A stretch of DNA of 53,093 nt, taken from JADHLJ01 sp038118725 (GTDB lineage: Bacteria; Pseudomonadota; Alphaproteobacteria; Thalassobaculales; Thalassobaculaceae). The notes below the pieces were generated by a model. It saw only the letters and a program-made list of their open reading frames with translations, was not told the DNA's origin and ran no database searches. The stretch spans positions 1 to 53,093 of the forward strand of contig JAYOIK010000029.1 in NCBI GenBank assembly GCA_038118725.1. The letters are read 5' to 3'. Made by a program: the position numbers and the translations under genes. Within the stretch, counting starts at the first letter, position 1; the number at the start of each line of letters is the position of its first letter. Below, piece after piece: positions 24,680-33,408 of the stretch.

Positions 24680-25875
24680 TTTCCGCCCCCGATCCATAGC
24701 GTGTCCCGGGGCGGGTATTTGGCGAGCGCGGCCTCGTTGATATCGGTTCCCCAACCCGGTGTCTCGGGGAGGATCAGCATGCCGTCCTCGATCACCGGTA
24801 CATGGGTGAAGATCTCATCCTTCCAGGTCACGTCCTCATAATCGGTTTCGACAACTCGGAAATTCGGCACCGCCGCGCAGAAATGCGCGCCCATCAAGGT
24901 GCCGAGATGGCCGTTGAAGTTGTGAGCGGCGACGTTGATCTCGTAGATTTCGGCGAGATTGGCGACCCGGATCGACTCGGCGATGCCGTTCCAGGGCACG
25001 TCGACGATGCAGACATCAACCGCTCCGGCCTCGAAATAGGGCTTGTACTGGCGCCGACCATAAATCGATTCCAATGACGCGATCGACATCGGTGCCCGGT
25101 CCCGCACCGCCTTGAGCGCCGCGGGGTCGAAGATGTCCAACTCAAGCCAATCCATGCCGAGATGCCCAAGAGCCTGGGCAACGCGGATATAACCCTCGAC
25201 CTTGAAATTGAAGTTGAGATCGAGCTTGAGGCCGATATCCGGACCGGCGCCGTCGCGAAACGCTTCCATCTGTTGGACGATCAGATTGATCAGCCAGGCG
25301 TCGCCGTTCAATGCCGGCGACCCTTGCGAGCGCCCGAAGCCCGGCATGTAAACCTCCGGCTCCTCGCCATCGAACAGGAAGATGTTGGTCTTAAGCGAGT
25401 TCACGCCGCTTGCCTTCACCTCGGCGCCCAGGGCCCGAATGTCGTCCAGGGATCGCGGCTGGGGCTTGCCCATCGCCTCGTGGTGGTTCAGGCGGAAGGT
25501 TCCGCAATGCGACCAGTACACCGGAAGGCGGTCACGATGCGGGCCGCCGAACAGCGCCGAGACGGGGATGCCCAGGTCCTTGGCCTTCACGTCGTAAAGC
25601 GCGTTTTCGAAGGCGGCGATCGCCTGTGCCGCCAGACCTCCCGGGACCGGACGCGTCACCGAACGCAGGGTCGCGACAATCCGCTCGACCGGGCGCGGGT
25701 CCTCGCCGATGACCAGCGGAATCAGGCGGTGAATGACGCCGGTCAGGCCTGGACTGCCGAAACCTTCCAGATACTCGGAATACCCGGCGATCCCGGTGTC
25801 GGTGACGATCTTCAAGAAGTTCAGATCACGCCATCCGGCGCCGCAATGCAGGTCTTCAATGGCTTCTATCTTCAT
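24670..25875 (-). CDS. Mandelate racemase/muconate lactonizing family (enolase superfamily) dehydratase
   Basis: 401 residues. N-terminal capping domain then a TIM barrel with the metal ligands Asp219 (LKLDLNFNF), Glu245 (WLELDIFD) and Glu269 (ASLESI), and His318 in AAHNFNGHLG as a likely base. A Lys at 163 (SLKTN) could be the other acid/base. The pattern suggests an acid-sugar dehydratase, but the substrate is not readable. Translated together with the overlapping MDR gene, so the two may act in one pathway on a sugar acid. Confidence 0.83.
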   Translation of the reverse strand: MKIEAIEDLHCGAGWRDLNFLKIVTDTGIAGYSEYLEGFGSPGLTGVIHRLIPLVIGEDPRPVERIVATLRSVTRPVPGGLAAQAIAAFENALYDVKAKDLGIPVSALFGGPHRDRLPVYWSHCGTFRLNHHEAMGKPQPRSLDDIRALGAEVKASGVNSLKTNIFLFDGEEPEVYMPGFGRSQGSPALNGDAWLINLIVQQMEAFRDGAGPDIGLKLDLNFNFKVEGYIRVAQALGHLGMDWLELDIFDPAALKAVRDRAPMSIASLESIYGRRQYKPYFEAGAVDVCIVDVPWNGIAESIRVANLAEIYEINVAAHNFNGHLGTLMGAHFCAAVPNFRVVETDYEDVTWKDEIFTHVPVIEDGMLILPETPGWGTDINEAALAKYPPRDTLWIGGGKWD

Positions 25876-26026
25876 TTCATCAGATCCTATTGACGGGGAA
25901 ACGCCTGGTCCTTCCCTCGACGCTCTCGACAGGATGGGCGCCGGGTTGTCTATTGTGCCGTGAACCATTCGTCGCTGTCATCCGCCGCTTTGTTCCGAGT
26001 CGGCTTTCCGGAGAGTCCGCGCAAGA

Positions 26027-27187
26027 ATGCCGATCTGGTTGAGATACGCGCTTGGCGCCCAGGCCGGGCTGTTGGTCGGCATGGGGCTGGGCCGCTTCGG
26101 CTACTCCCCGATGATACCGGCGCTTATCCAGTCCGGCTCACTGGCCGAGGCAGAGGCGGGTTATGTTGGAGCGCTCAATCTCGGCGGTTACGTGATCGGC
26201 GCCTTGGCGACCTCGCGGCTGCGGCGTCGGTTCCATGAAGCCTGGATTCTGCGGGTTTGTCTGATGCTCGCCCTGCTTTCACTGGTCGCCAGCATCCCTC
26301 CTTGGGGCTTCGCCTGGTTGGCGTTCTGGCGGCTTCTGGTGGGGATCATCGTCGCGGTGATGATGGTGTTGGGCATTGCCTATGTCACCCGCTTCGCGCC
26401 GCCGGGACGCACCGCGTTGGCCACCTCGATCTCGTTTACCGGCGTCGGGATGGGGATCTTCTTTTCCGCCGCCGGCCTGCCGTGGCTGCTGGAGCTTGGT
26501 CTCGCCTGGGCCTGGGGCGGTAGTGCGGTGGTCGGCACGCTCGGCGTGGGGCTCGGTCTCTGGGCCTGGTCCGGCGCGCCGCGATTGGAGCCGCCGGGCG
26601 CCGAGGGCGAGACGCCGCCGACGCCTATCCCGCTGGACGGCAAGAAGCTCGTGGCGGCCCAGGCGATGTTCTCGGTCGGGCTGATTCCGCATTCGATCTA
26701 TTGGGTGGACTATATCGTGCGCGGCCTCGGCGCGCCGATGAGCGAAGGAGCGTTGCAATGGTCGCTGGTCGGGCTCGGAGCGCTCTTGGGAACCGTGCTC
26801 TGGGGTCGGATCGCCGACAGGATCGGTCTCAACGCGGGCCTGGTGGCGGTTTTCGCGGCATTGTCGGCCTCTATCATCTTGCCGGTTCTCCTGCCCGGCG
26901 CGGCGATCATCATCGCCTCGTCGCTGGTCTTCGGCTCGCAGCCGGGGTCGAGCGCGGTGATCGCTAGCCGGGCGCAACGGGCGATGGGGGAGGCGTCGAT
27001 GGTGCCGCTATGGCGCTGGATGGTGGTCTCCGTCGGAACCGCCCAGATCATCGGAGGTATTGGTCTGGTGGAGTTGTTCAACCGTACCGGCGACTATCGA
27101 CCTGTGTTTTTGGTCGGCGGCGTGGCGATGGGGCTGGCGGCGCTGCTCTGCGCCAGTTTGAACCCGGTGAAGGAAGATCGACGTTAG
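26027..27187 (+). CDS. YbfB/YjiJ-type MFS transporter
   Basis: 386 residues, about 11-12 membrane segments with no large loops. The opening GMGLGRFGYSPMIPALIQ and GALNLGGYVIGALA match the YbfB/YjiJ branch of the major facilitator superfamily. Substrate unknown. Divergent from the dehydratase gene, 151 bp apart, so it may import that pathway's substrate. Its stop (TAG 27185-27187) overlaps by 3 bp the stop of the gene on the other strand. No convincing ribosome site precedes the ATG. Confidence 0.82.
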   Translation: MPIWLRYALGAQAGLLVGMGLGRFGYSPMIPALIQSGSLAEAEAGYVGALNLGGYVIGALATSRLRRRFHEAWILRVCLMLALLSLVASIPPWGFAWLAFWRLLVGIIVAVMMVLGIAYVTRFAPPGRTALATSISFTGVGMGIFFSAAGLPWLLELGLAWAWGGSAVVGTLGVGLGLWAWSGAPRLEPPGAEGETPPTPIPLDGKKLVAAQAMFSVGLIPHSIYWVDYIVRGLGAPMSEGALQWSLVGLGALLGTVLWGRIADRIGLNAGLVAVFAALSASIILPVLLPGAAIIIASSLVFGSQPGSSAVIASRAQRAMGEASMVPLWRWMVVSVGTAQIIGGIGLVELFNRTGDYRPVFLVGGVAMGLAALLCASLNPVKEDRR

Positions 27188-27555
27188 GCGGCGAGAGACT
27201 CCTGGCTCGCCGGCGCGTCCATGACGATGCATTTGATCCACTCGACCCCGGCATGCAGGCAGGCGGCGAACCGGTGATTGCCGTCGACGATCCGACCGCC
27301 GCGCACGGTTACGGTCACGCGGTCGAGATCACCATGCTTGACCAGCCAGGCGACACGCGCGGCGTGCTGTTCCGCGGTCATCGGTAGGTTCGGGTCGCGC
27401 GCGTCATCCGGGGCCATCAAGAAGTCTTGCCGCAAGGCGGCGTCGATATCCCCGGCGGTGATCCGGCGATCGCTGCTCGCCCAATGCGGATAATCCTGGA
27501 TCCCGAACTCGAGCGCGAGGTCGAGGATGTCGCGTTCGCAGACACGAATGGCCAT
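27184..27555 (-). CDS. Small protein with ParB-like DGNHR motif
   Basis: 123 residues, not recognised as a named family. The C-terminal half (VTVTVRGGRIVDGNHRFAAC) has the GxxxDGNHR arrangement seen in ParB/sulfiredoxin-type nucleotide-binding domains; the N-terminus (VCERDILDLALEFG) looks helical. A DNA- or nucleotide-related role is possible but unproven. The ATG at 27555 has GGAG about 6 nt upstream. Stop codons of this gene and the MFS gene overlap. Confidence 0.6.
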   Translation of the reverse strand: MAIRVCERDILDLALEFGIQDYPHWASSDRRITAGDIDAALRQDFLMAPDDARDPNLPMTAEQHAARVAWLVKHGDLDRVTVTVRGGRIVDGNHRFAACLHAGVEWIKCIVMDAPASQESLAA

Positions 27556-27930
27556 GTCCCGCTCCGTCCCGGCGCCAATACCCAAACGGGCCTCGGCGGG
27601 CCGGTCGAAAAGGGATTAAGCGCTTGTTATATTTAAGTTTTCTGATGTCGCCCGTCGCCGCCAACACGCCGCCGGACGCGCGCTTTTCGACTAAAATGAC
27701 GAGCGGGACAAATGCGGAAATTCGCTACCCGATATGCAAAATACGCATGGCTCGACGGCGACCAAATCTTGTCTTTTTCTGCCATTGGAAGGGCTGCGGA
27801 TCAGTCGCCGAAACGCCTGTTTTAGTGCCGATATGTGTCGCTGGGTGTTCGCGCGTTGAGAGCTTGAACCCCCTAGGGCGAGTCGGGTATCGTCCGCCGA
27901 CGGTAAACTGACGGTTCGTGAATTCTTCCA
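27556..27930. other. Intergenic region before the SCBP gene
   Basis: About 375 bp, more AT-rich than surrounding genes, between a minus-strand gene start and a plus-strand gene start. It should hold both promoters. I see no clear -35/-10 pair, no gene and no RNA gene. Confidence 0.4.
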
Positions 27931-29805
27931 ATGGCACCATCCCGACGTCGCGTCGTCTACCTGCCGATTGAGGAAACGAGCCGAGAGTTTGAGTCTCGCG
28001 TTCTCATTGCGTCCTGTCTCGCGGATGTGGGGGTCCACGCCGTATTGGCGCCCCAGGCGACGATTTGGCACTCTCTAACCAACATTCCGCTGGGCGCGGT
28101 TCTTTTCAAGGGCAACAACACTCGCCAGGCGCGTCCAATGGCCGCCGCGAAACGGGCCGGTCATTTCACCGCTTCAATCGAGGAAGAAGCTCTCGGCATC
28201 CGGGATCCGAGAGAGATAACTCGATTGTACGATGCCTCGATTCCGCATGTCTGCGATTTGATCTTTGTGCATGGAGCCAGCCAAGCTGAAGCGTTGAGAA
28301 CCAAGTTTCCAGGCATTGACGAGCGCCTTTACTTGTCCGGCAACCCGCGAATCGATCTGTTGCGCCGGCCCCTTGATGAAGAAATCCGGGCTCAGGCCGC
28401 AGCTTTAAGGGAAAAGCATGGTCCGTATATCTTAATCAACACAAATCTAGCTTCGATAAACTATCGTGGTGAGGACATATATTCATATTACGAACTCTGT
28501 TGTGACGTCGGGGTGATCTCCGACGAAAGCGATTCTGATTTTCAGGATTTTAAGACGTGGTGTCGGTGGGAACATGGGAATCTTGCCGCCACGGTCGGGT
28601 TCTTGAAGGAGTTGCGAGAAACCAAGGTTCCTTGGACCGTCATTTTGCGTCCACATCCCTCGGAGGACATGACGCCCTGGGTGCGTGCGATCGGTGATGC
28701 CGATGATGTGCAAGTTATACGCGAGGGTAACCATCTCGCCTGGACCGCCGGTGCCGAGGTGCTGGTTCACACCAGTTGCACCACGGGTTTCGAAGCATTC
28801 ATCCTAGGAACGCCGGCCGTGAGTCTGTGTACGACGGACAATCCATGGAATGACATGTTCGTCTCGAACCTCACTAGCGCTGTATGCGATTCGGCGGCGG
28901 CGGCGGCCGCTCTCGTGCGCGCGCTCATAGCGGGCGAGGTTACCGGACTACCTGACCAGGACGAATGTCGAGAAAGGCTCGACCCGCACTATTCATTGTC
29001 CTCGCATGAAACGGCGGCGCGGCGGATTTCTCGTGCCTTGGAGGGCTCGTTCGAAAACGTGGATCCGAGCAATGAGCCTGTTTGCTATGGATTTTCCTCG
29101 CAGGAAGCACCCGAGACCAAGATTGACCTCGGCTTGCTGAGTCCTTCGAGCGTGAATCACGAGATACGGCGGCAGGGCTTCGTGAACGGTGGGGCCGTGG
29201 CCGTCGAAAGCCTGGGACAGGGCGCCGTGTTAGTACGACCGGCGAGTGGCCCGCTGGCACGCGTGATGCCAGTGGAAAAGCCAGGTGCTCGACAAGCTAG
29301 GGGTCGACCGAGCGACGAAATGGAGTTTCTAGCCGTGGCGCGGGATGATTTGCGCGCCCACCGATTGGGTTCCGCTCTCACCATGGCCAGGAAGGCATCC
29401 GTGATGTCTCCGAACAATGCCGAAGCCCCACAGCTGCTTGCGCGAGCCTTTCATATGCTGGGTCGGGGCGTGGCGGTCGGCGCGCAGCTGCGTTGGCTCG
29501 AGGTGCTGACGCCCAACCAGACAATGACCGCAATCGCGATCGCTCGTTATTTCATGGGCTCTGGAGAGATGGAGAAAGCGATCCACTGGGCCAGAAAGGC
29601 AATAGAACGGCATCGGGGCCCCGCGCCGGCTGAGCGTCTGCTGGACCTTGCGCGCGCTCTTCGCGCCGGTGATCGCGTCGCGGAAGCCGAGGAGATCCTC
29701 AACAAGCTCGTGGAATTGAACCCGGCTTATGGCAAGATAAGGGAAATCTTGGGCCTTGGAGCTACCCGAGCGGGCTTCTCGATGTTTCCCTCCGACGGCA
29801 ATTGA
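27931..29805 (+). CDS. Surface carbohydrate biosynthesis-like protein with C-terminal TPR tail
   Basis: 624 residues. Residues 1-365 follow the 'surface carbohydrate biosynthesis protein' (SCBP) pattern: VVYLPIEETSREFESRVLIA at the start, then a GT-B-like half with LYLSGNPRIDLLRR, VILRPHPSED and EVLVHTSCTTGFEAFILG. Residues 470-610 have repeated two-helix units (HRLGSALTMARKASVMSPNN and similar) typical of TPRs. The linker between is low-complexity. Codon use and A+T are higher than neighbours, hinting at transfer. No other polysaccharide genes are near, so the polymer acted on is unknown. An in-frame stop just upstream fixes the ATG. Confidence 0.75.
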   Translation: MAPSRRRVVYLPIEETSREFESRVLIASCLADVGVHAVLAPQATIWHSLTNIPLGAVLFKGNNTRQARPMAAAKRAGHFTASIEEEALGIRDPREITRLYDASIPHVCDLIFVHGASQAEALRTKFPGIDERLYLSGNPRIDLLRRPLDEEIRAQAAALREKHGPYILINTNLASINYRGEDIYSYYELCCDVGVISDESDSDFQDFKTWCRWEHGNLAATVGFLKELRETKVPWTVILRPHPSEDMTPWVRAIGDADDVQVIREGNHLAWTAGAEVLVHTSCTTGFEAFILGTPAVSLCTTDNPWNDMFVSNLTSAVCDSAAAAAALVRALIAGEVTGLPDQDECRERLDPHYSLSSHETAARRISRALEGSFENVDPSNEPVCYGFSSQEAPETKIDLGLLSPSSVNHEIRRQGFVNGGAVAVESLGQGAVLVRPASGPLARVMPVEKPGARQARGRPSDEMEFLAVARDDLRAHRLGSALTMARKASVMSPNNAEAPQLLARAFHMLGRGVAVGAQLRWLEVLTPNQTMTAIAIARYFMGSGEMEKAIHWARKAIERHRGPAPAERLLDLARALRAGDRVAEAEEILNKLVELNPAYGKIREILGLGATRAGFSMFPSDGN

Positions 29806-30048
29806 ACTTGAACGGGTGTCTTTCCGGCCAAGACATAACACGCGCGCGGACGTCTTGGTTGCGGCAGTCGGGCTTGCGAAAAAGGGTGACGCGTAACCCG
29901 CGACAGGGATCCATGCCTATCGTCGCGCCGATTATCTCGTACCGATCAGCTTGCTCGGATTGCGGGACATGGTTTTCTCCGCGCCCGAAAATTCGTTATT
30001 ATCCGGTAAGTTCACCAACCCACTCGACTGCGCGGCGGAGCTCCCTCC

Positions 30049-30957
30049 ATGTCCACTTATCCTCGCGACCTTGTCGGCTATGCCGACAACCCTCCCGATC
30101 CGCGCTGGCCCGGTGGCGCGCGCTTGGCGTTGAACTTCGTGATCAATTACGAGGAGGGCTCCGAGTACAACGTGCATGACGGCGACGGCTTTTCCGAGGC
30201 CAGCCTGACCGAGGCGCCGTCCTCGACGATCCCGCATGGCCAGCGCGATCTCGCCGGTGAGACCCTGTTCGAATATGGCTCCCGGGTAGGCTTTTGGCGA
30301 TTGCTCAGACTGTTCCGCGAGCGTGAGTTGCCGGTGACGATCTTCGCCTGCGCCCTGGCCTTGGAGCGGAACCCCGAGGCCGCGAGGGCGATTCGCCAGG
30401 CCGGGTTGGATATCTGCTGTCATGGCTGGCGCTGGATCGAGCATTACAAACTCTCGGAGGAAGAGGAGCGCGAGCATATCCGCAAGGCGGTCGCCTCCCT
30501 CTCTGAGACTCTCGGGAGCCGCCCCCTCGGTTGGTATTGCCGAACCGCTCCCAGCGTGAATACCCGTCGCCTATTGGTCGAGGAAGGCGGGTTTCTGTAC
30601 GATTCCGACGCCTATAATGACGAGTTGCCCTACTGGCTAATCGTTGAGGGCAAGCCGCATCTGGTGGTGCCCTATTCGCTCACCAATAACGACTCAAAAT
30701 TCGGTCGTGGCTGGTTCTCCACGGGCGATGACTTTTTCAATTTCAACAAGGACGCCTTCGACATGCTGTACGAGGAAGGTGCGAGCCAGCCGAAGATGAT
30801 GTCCGTCGGGCTGCACCAACGCCTGATCGGCCATCCGGCCCGGGCGATGGGACTACGGCGGTTCCTGGACTATGTGAAGACGTTCGATGATGTCTGGGTA
30901 TGCGACCGGATCGAGATCGCGCGTCATTGGATGAAGGAGCACCCATACCCAGGGTAG
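30049..30957 (+). CDS. puuE: Allantoinase PuuE (polysaccharide-deacetylase-like type)
   Basis: 302 residues, NodB-like fold. Characteristic features: the start VGYADNPPDPRWPGGARLAL, NYEEGSEYNVHDGDG, ICCHGWRWIEHY, WYCRTAPSVNTRRL and GLHQRLIGHPARA. PuuE hydrolyses (S)-allantoin to allantoate without the dinuclear amidohydrolase site, in purine catabolism. ATG at 30049 has GGAG 8 nt upstream. The window also holds a PuuD-like gene and gpt but not HIU hydrolase or OHCU decarboxylase. Convergent with yacG, 3 bp apart. Confidence 0.88.
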   Translation: MSTYPRDLVGYADNPPDPRWPGGARLALNFVINYEEGSEYNVHDGDGFSEASLTEAPSSTIPHGQRDLAGETLFEYGSRVGFWRLLRLFRERELPVTIFACALALERNPEAARAIRQAGLDICCHGWRWIEHYKLSEEEEREHIRKAVASLSETLGSRPLGWYCRTAPSVNTRRLLVEEGGFLYDSDAYNDELPYWLIVEGKPHLVVPYSLTNNDSKFGRGWFSTGDDFFNFNKDAFDMLYEEGASQPKMMSVGLHQRLIGHPARAMGLRRFLDYVKTFDDVWVCDRIEIARHWMKEHPYPG

Positions 30958-30960
30958 GGC

Positions 30961-31164
30961 TTACTCCTGAGAGCGAAGATGGTTGGCAAGGTCGATGATT
31001 TCGGCCTCGTCCGGCTCATCCTCGCTCGGAAGGCGATAATCACCGTCGATCCAGCGCCCAAGATCAATGGTCTTGCATCTGGCAGAGCAGAAGGGACGTG
31101 CCTCGGTCGACACCGGTTTTCCGCAGATCGGGCAGCCGCCGCCCTTGGCCGGTTTGGAGGTCAT
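30961..31164 (-). CDS. yacG: DNA gyrase inhibitor / zinc-finger protein YacG
   Basis: 67 residues with a C4 zinc site: Cys11, Cys14, Cys26 and Cys30 (CPICGKPV, FCSARCKTIDLGRWIDGDY). YacG-family proteins bind GyrB and inhibit gyrase. ATG at 31164 (GGAG 10 nt upstream) is preferred over an upstream TTG at 31173. Starts 5 nt past the rng stop and is the last gene of the murA cluster. Confidence 0.93.
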   Translation of the reverse strand: MTSKPAKGGGCPICGKPVSTEARPFCSARCKTIDLGRWIDGDYRLPSEDEPDEAEIIDLANHLRSQE

Positions 31165-31169
31165 TGCCG

Positions 31170-32459
31170 TCAATCTCCCGTGATCTCGATTGCGTCCGTA
31201 CCGTCCCGAGCGTCCAAGGTCAGCGGCGCGCCGAGGCCGGCCTCGACTTCCTCGAGAGCTGGGCGAAGCGGGCCTTGTAGCACCAGCTTGACCGAATTCG
31301 GGCAGAGTAACCGCGGACGAGCGATGCCGGAAGTCTCGCGCCGGACCCGCCGTAGCGCTTCAAGTGCCAGTGTGGTGGGATTGAATGGGATTGAGCGATC
31401 AATGTCCCCCAACACCTCCAGTAGCGAGGGCTCGCGCCTGGCTCGGGTAATCTCGAGCAAACCAGCGCGGGTCCAGCCGTGGATCGTGATCGCTTCCCCG
31501 TTCCGTGAAAGCGCGGGTTCAAGCGACGTGATAAGCGCGCGTCTGGCTCCTTCACCGCCGATGCGGGGAAAGTCGATCAGGATAAGGCCGGCCAATCGCC
31601 GCAGCCGAATCCGCCGCGCGATTTCCAGCCCCGCCTTGACCGCGAATCCACCTGGATTTTCCGTCGCGGCGCGGTCGCTCCCGGCGTCGATATCGATCGC
31701 GACCAAGGCCTCGGTCTCGTCAATGACCAGCGTCCCTCCCCCAGGCAAGGGCGCCCGGCGACTCATTGCCTCAATGAGGGAGCCATCGATATCGCGCTCT
31801 CGAAACAGCGAGCCGTCGCGTCCTTCAATCACTGTCGCATCCGGCGCGATCCGCTTCGCCCTCGCGAACGCGTCCGGCGCGGGTTCAAGGACTCGAAAAC
31901 CGCGTGGGTTGGCATGATCGGCGGCGCGCTCCTGAATGCACGACCATCGCCCGAGGAGAGTTCTGGCGTCATCTTCAAGTATGGCTGAATCGCAATCCCG
32001 CGCATGGGCATGGGCCAGGACGCCCATCGTTTCCGGCACGGTACGATCGATGATCTCGCGAAGCCGCGCGCGCTCGGTCTTGGCGGTGATCGCCCGCGCG
32101 ACGGCGTGGCCCGGTCTGGTCGGGGTGAGATCAAGGAACGCGCCGGTCAGGGTAGGGTCGAGAGTGACCCGGGCCGCCTTGGCGCGGTGTGGTTCGGCGG
32201 TGACTTGAACAATCAAGCTCTCGCCCTCGGTTGGCGCCGGGCCTTTGATTTTCTCGAGAAACCCGTCTTGCTCGCCAAGATCCAGGAAGACAGCTCCAAG
32301 ATCGCGACGGCTTTGGGTCACCGGCGCCAGGACGGTGGCGTCCAGCAGGCGTGGCTGTCCGATCCTGTCCAGGAGGATTTGCCCGAGTCGCCCGTCCTCG
32401 ATGATCGCGACCCTGACCTCGCCGGGAGAGGCGTCGACCAGGATTTCCCTCTCAGGCAT
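31170..32459 (-). CDS. rng: Ribonuclease E/G family protein (RNase G-like)
   Basis: 429 residues, shorter than RNase E. After an N-terminal S1-like part, the catalytic region shows EALVAIDIDAGSD and LAGLILIDFPRIGGEGAR, where the two conserved Asp bind Mg2+, and TRAGLLEITRARREPSL. There is no long C-terminal degradosome scaffold and the Zn-link cysteines (CPxC) look reduced to a single Cys (LLCPNSVKL). It cleaves single-stranded A/U-rich RNA, including rRNA precursors. Overlaps maf by 8 nt. Confidence 0.9.
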   Translation of the reverse strand: MPEREILVDASPGEVRVAIIEDGRLGQILLDRIGQPRLLDATVLAPVTQSRRDLGAVFLDLGEQDGFLEKIKGPAPTEGESLIVQVTAEPHRAKAARVTLDPTLTGAFLDLTPTRPGHAVARAITAKTERARLREIIDRTVPETMGVLAHAHARDCDSAILEDDARTLLGRWSCIQERAADHANPRGFRVLEPAPDAFARAKRIAPDATVIEGRDGSLFRERDIDGSLIEAMSRRAPLPGGGTLVIDETEALVAIDIDAGSDRAATENPGGFAVKAGLEIARRIRLRRLAGLILIDFPRIGGEGARRALITSLEPALSRNGEAITIHGWTRAGLLEITRARREPSLLEVLGDIDRSIPFNPTTLALEALRRVRRETSGIARPRLLCPNSVKLVLQGPLRPALEEVEAGLGAPLTLDARDGTDAIEITGD

Positions 32460-33078
32460 CGTCCGGCGTCGCGGCCAGGGTAAACCCGCTTCCCCTTAGC
32501 ATTGCGTAGGTTTCGGCGAGGGGTAGGCCCACGACGTTGGAGTACGAGCCGTTGAGCGCCGTTACGAAGGCGCCGGCGCAGCCTTGGATGGCATAGCCGC
32601 CGGCCTTGCCGCGCCATTCCCCGGAGGCGATGTAGAAGTCGATCTCCTCGGGGCTCAACCGCTTGAAGGTGACGGTCGTCGTGACCAGGCGTTCAAGGCG
32701 TCGTCCGCCGGGGGCGTCCAACACGACGGCGCCGAGCACCCGATGTCGCCGACCCGACAGCAAAGCGAGACAGGCCGCCGCTTCGTCGGGGGTTTCGGTC
32801 TTCGGAAGAATTCGCCGGCCGAGGGCGACCACGGTATCGGCGGCGAGAATATAGGAGGCTCCGATATGCGCGCGGGTGGTCTCGGCCTTTCCGGCGGCCA
32901 TGCGCGTGGCATAGACCCTCGGCAATTCCCGGGCCCATGGCGTCTCGTCGATATCGCTGGGAGCGATCTGGTCGGGGATCACGCCGATTTGCGCCAACAG
33001 GTCACGTCGACGCGGTGAAGCCGAGGCGAGCACCAACGTCGCGCCTTTCGGCGGCGCGAGGAGCGCGCGGCTTTCCAC
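32452..33078 (-). CDS. maf: Maf-like nucleoside triphosphate pyrophosphatase
   Basis: 208 residues. Signature LVLASASPRRRDLLAQIG, then AADTVVALGRRILPK and YAIQGCAGAFV complete the pyrophosphatase site. Members hydrolyse dTTP/UTP or modified pyrimidines to monophosphates, a house-cleaning role. The start codon is GTG at 33078 without a strong ribosome site. 20 nt downstream of infA and overlapping rng by 8 nt. Confidence 0.93.
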   Translation of the reverse strand: MESRALLAPPKGATLVLASASPRRRDLLAQIGVIPDQIAPSDIDETPWARELPRVYATRMAAGKAETTRAHIGASYILAADTVVALGRRILPKTETPDEAAACLALLSGRRHRVLGAVVLDAPGGRRLERLVTTTVTFKRLSPEEIDFYIASGEWRGKAGGYAIQGCAGAFVTALNGSYSNVVGLPLAETYAMLRGSGFTLAATPDDA

Positions 33079-33098
33079 GATCGTGGCCGGGCCGGTGG

Positions 33099-33317
33099 TT
33101 ACTTGAATCGGAAGGTAATGCGGCCCTTTGAGAGATCGTAGGGTGTCATTTCGACATTCACCCGATCTCCGGCAAGCACGCGAATTCGGTTCTTGCGCAT
33201 CTTACCGCTGGTATGCGCCAAAACCTCGTGTTCGTTATCGAGCTTTACGCGAAACATCGCGTTGGGCAGCAACTCGGAAATCGTGCCCGAAACCTCTAAT
33301 ACGTCTTCTTTCGCCAT
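33099..33317 (-). CDS. infA: Translation initiation factor IF-1
   Basis: 72 residues, S1/OB fold, nearly invariant: MAKEDVLEVSGTISELLPNA, then KMRKNRIRVLAGDRVNVEMT and the ending DLSKGRITFRFK. It occupies the ribosomal A site during initiation. Placed 91 bp after the LMW phosphatase gene, where it may have its own promoter, and 20 bp before maf. Confidence 0.98.
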   Translation of the reverse strand: MAKEDVLEVSGTISELLPNAMFRVKLDNEHEVLAHTSGKMRKNRIRVLAGDRVNVEMTPYDLSKGRITFRFK

Positions 33318-33408
33318 AATCCCGCCATTGGTTGTTCGGAAGTTGGCAAAAGTGGGGGCGTTCCGGTTTCAGGTCAAGGCGTTTCTGGAGCACGGCGGGA
33401 GACCCGTC

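Noticed and set aside
32452..33317. Frameshift between maf and infA
   Set aside because: The two products are each full-length with a 20-nt gap; no frameshift.
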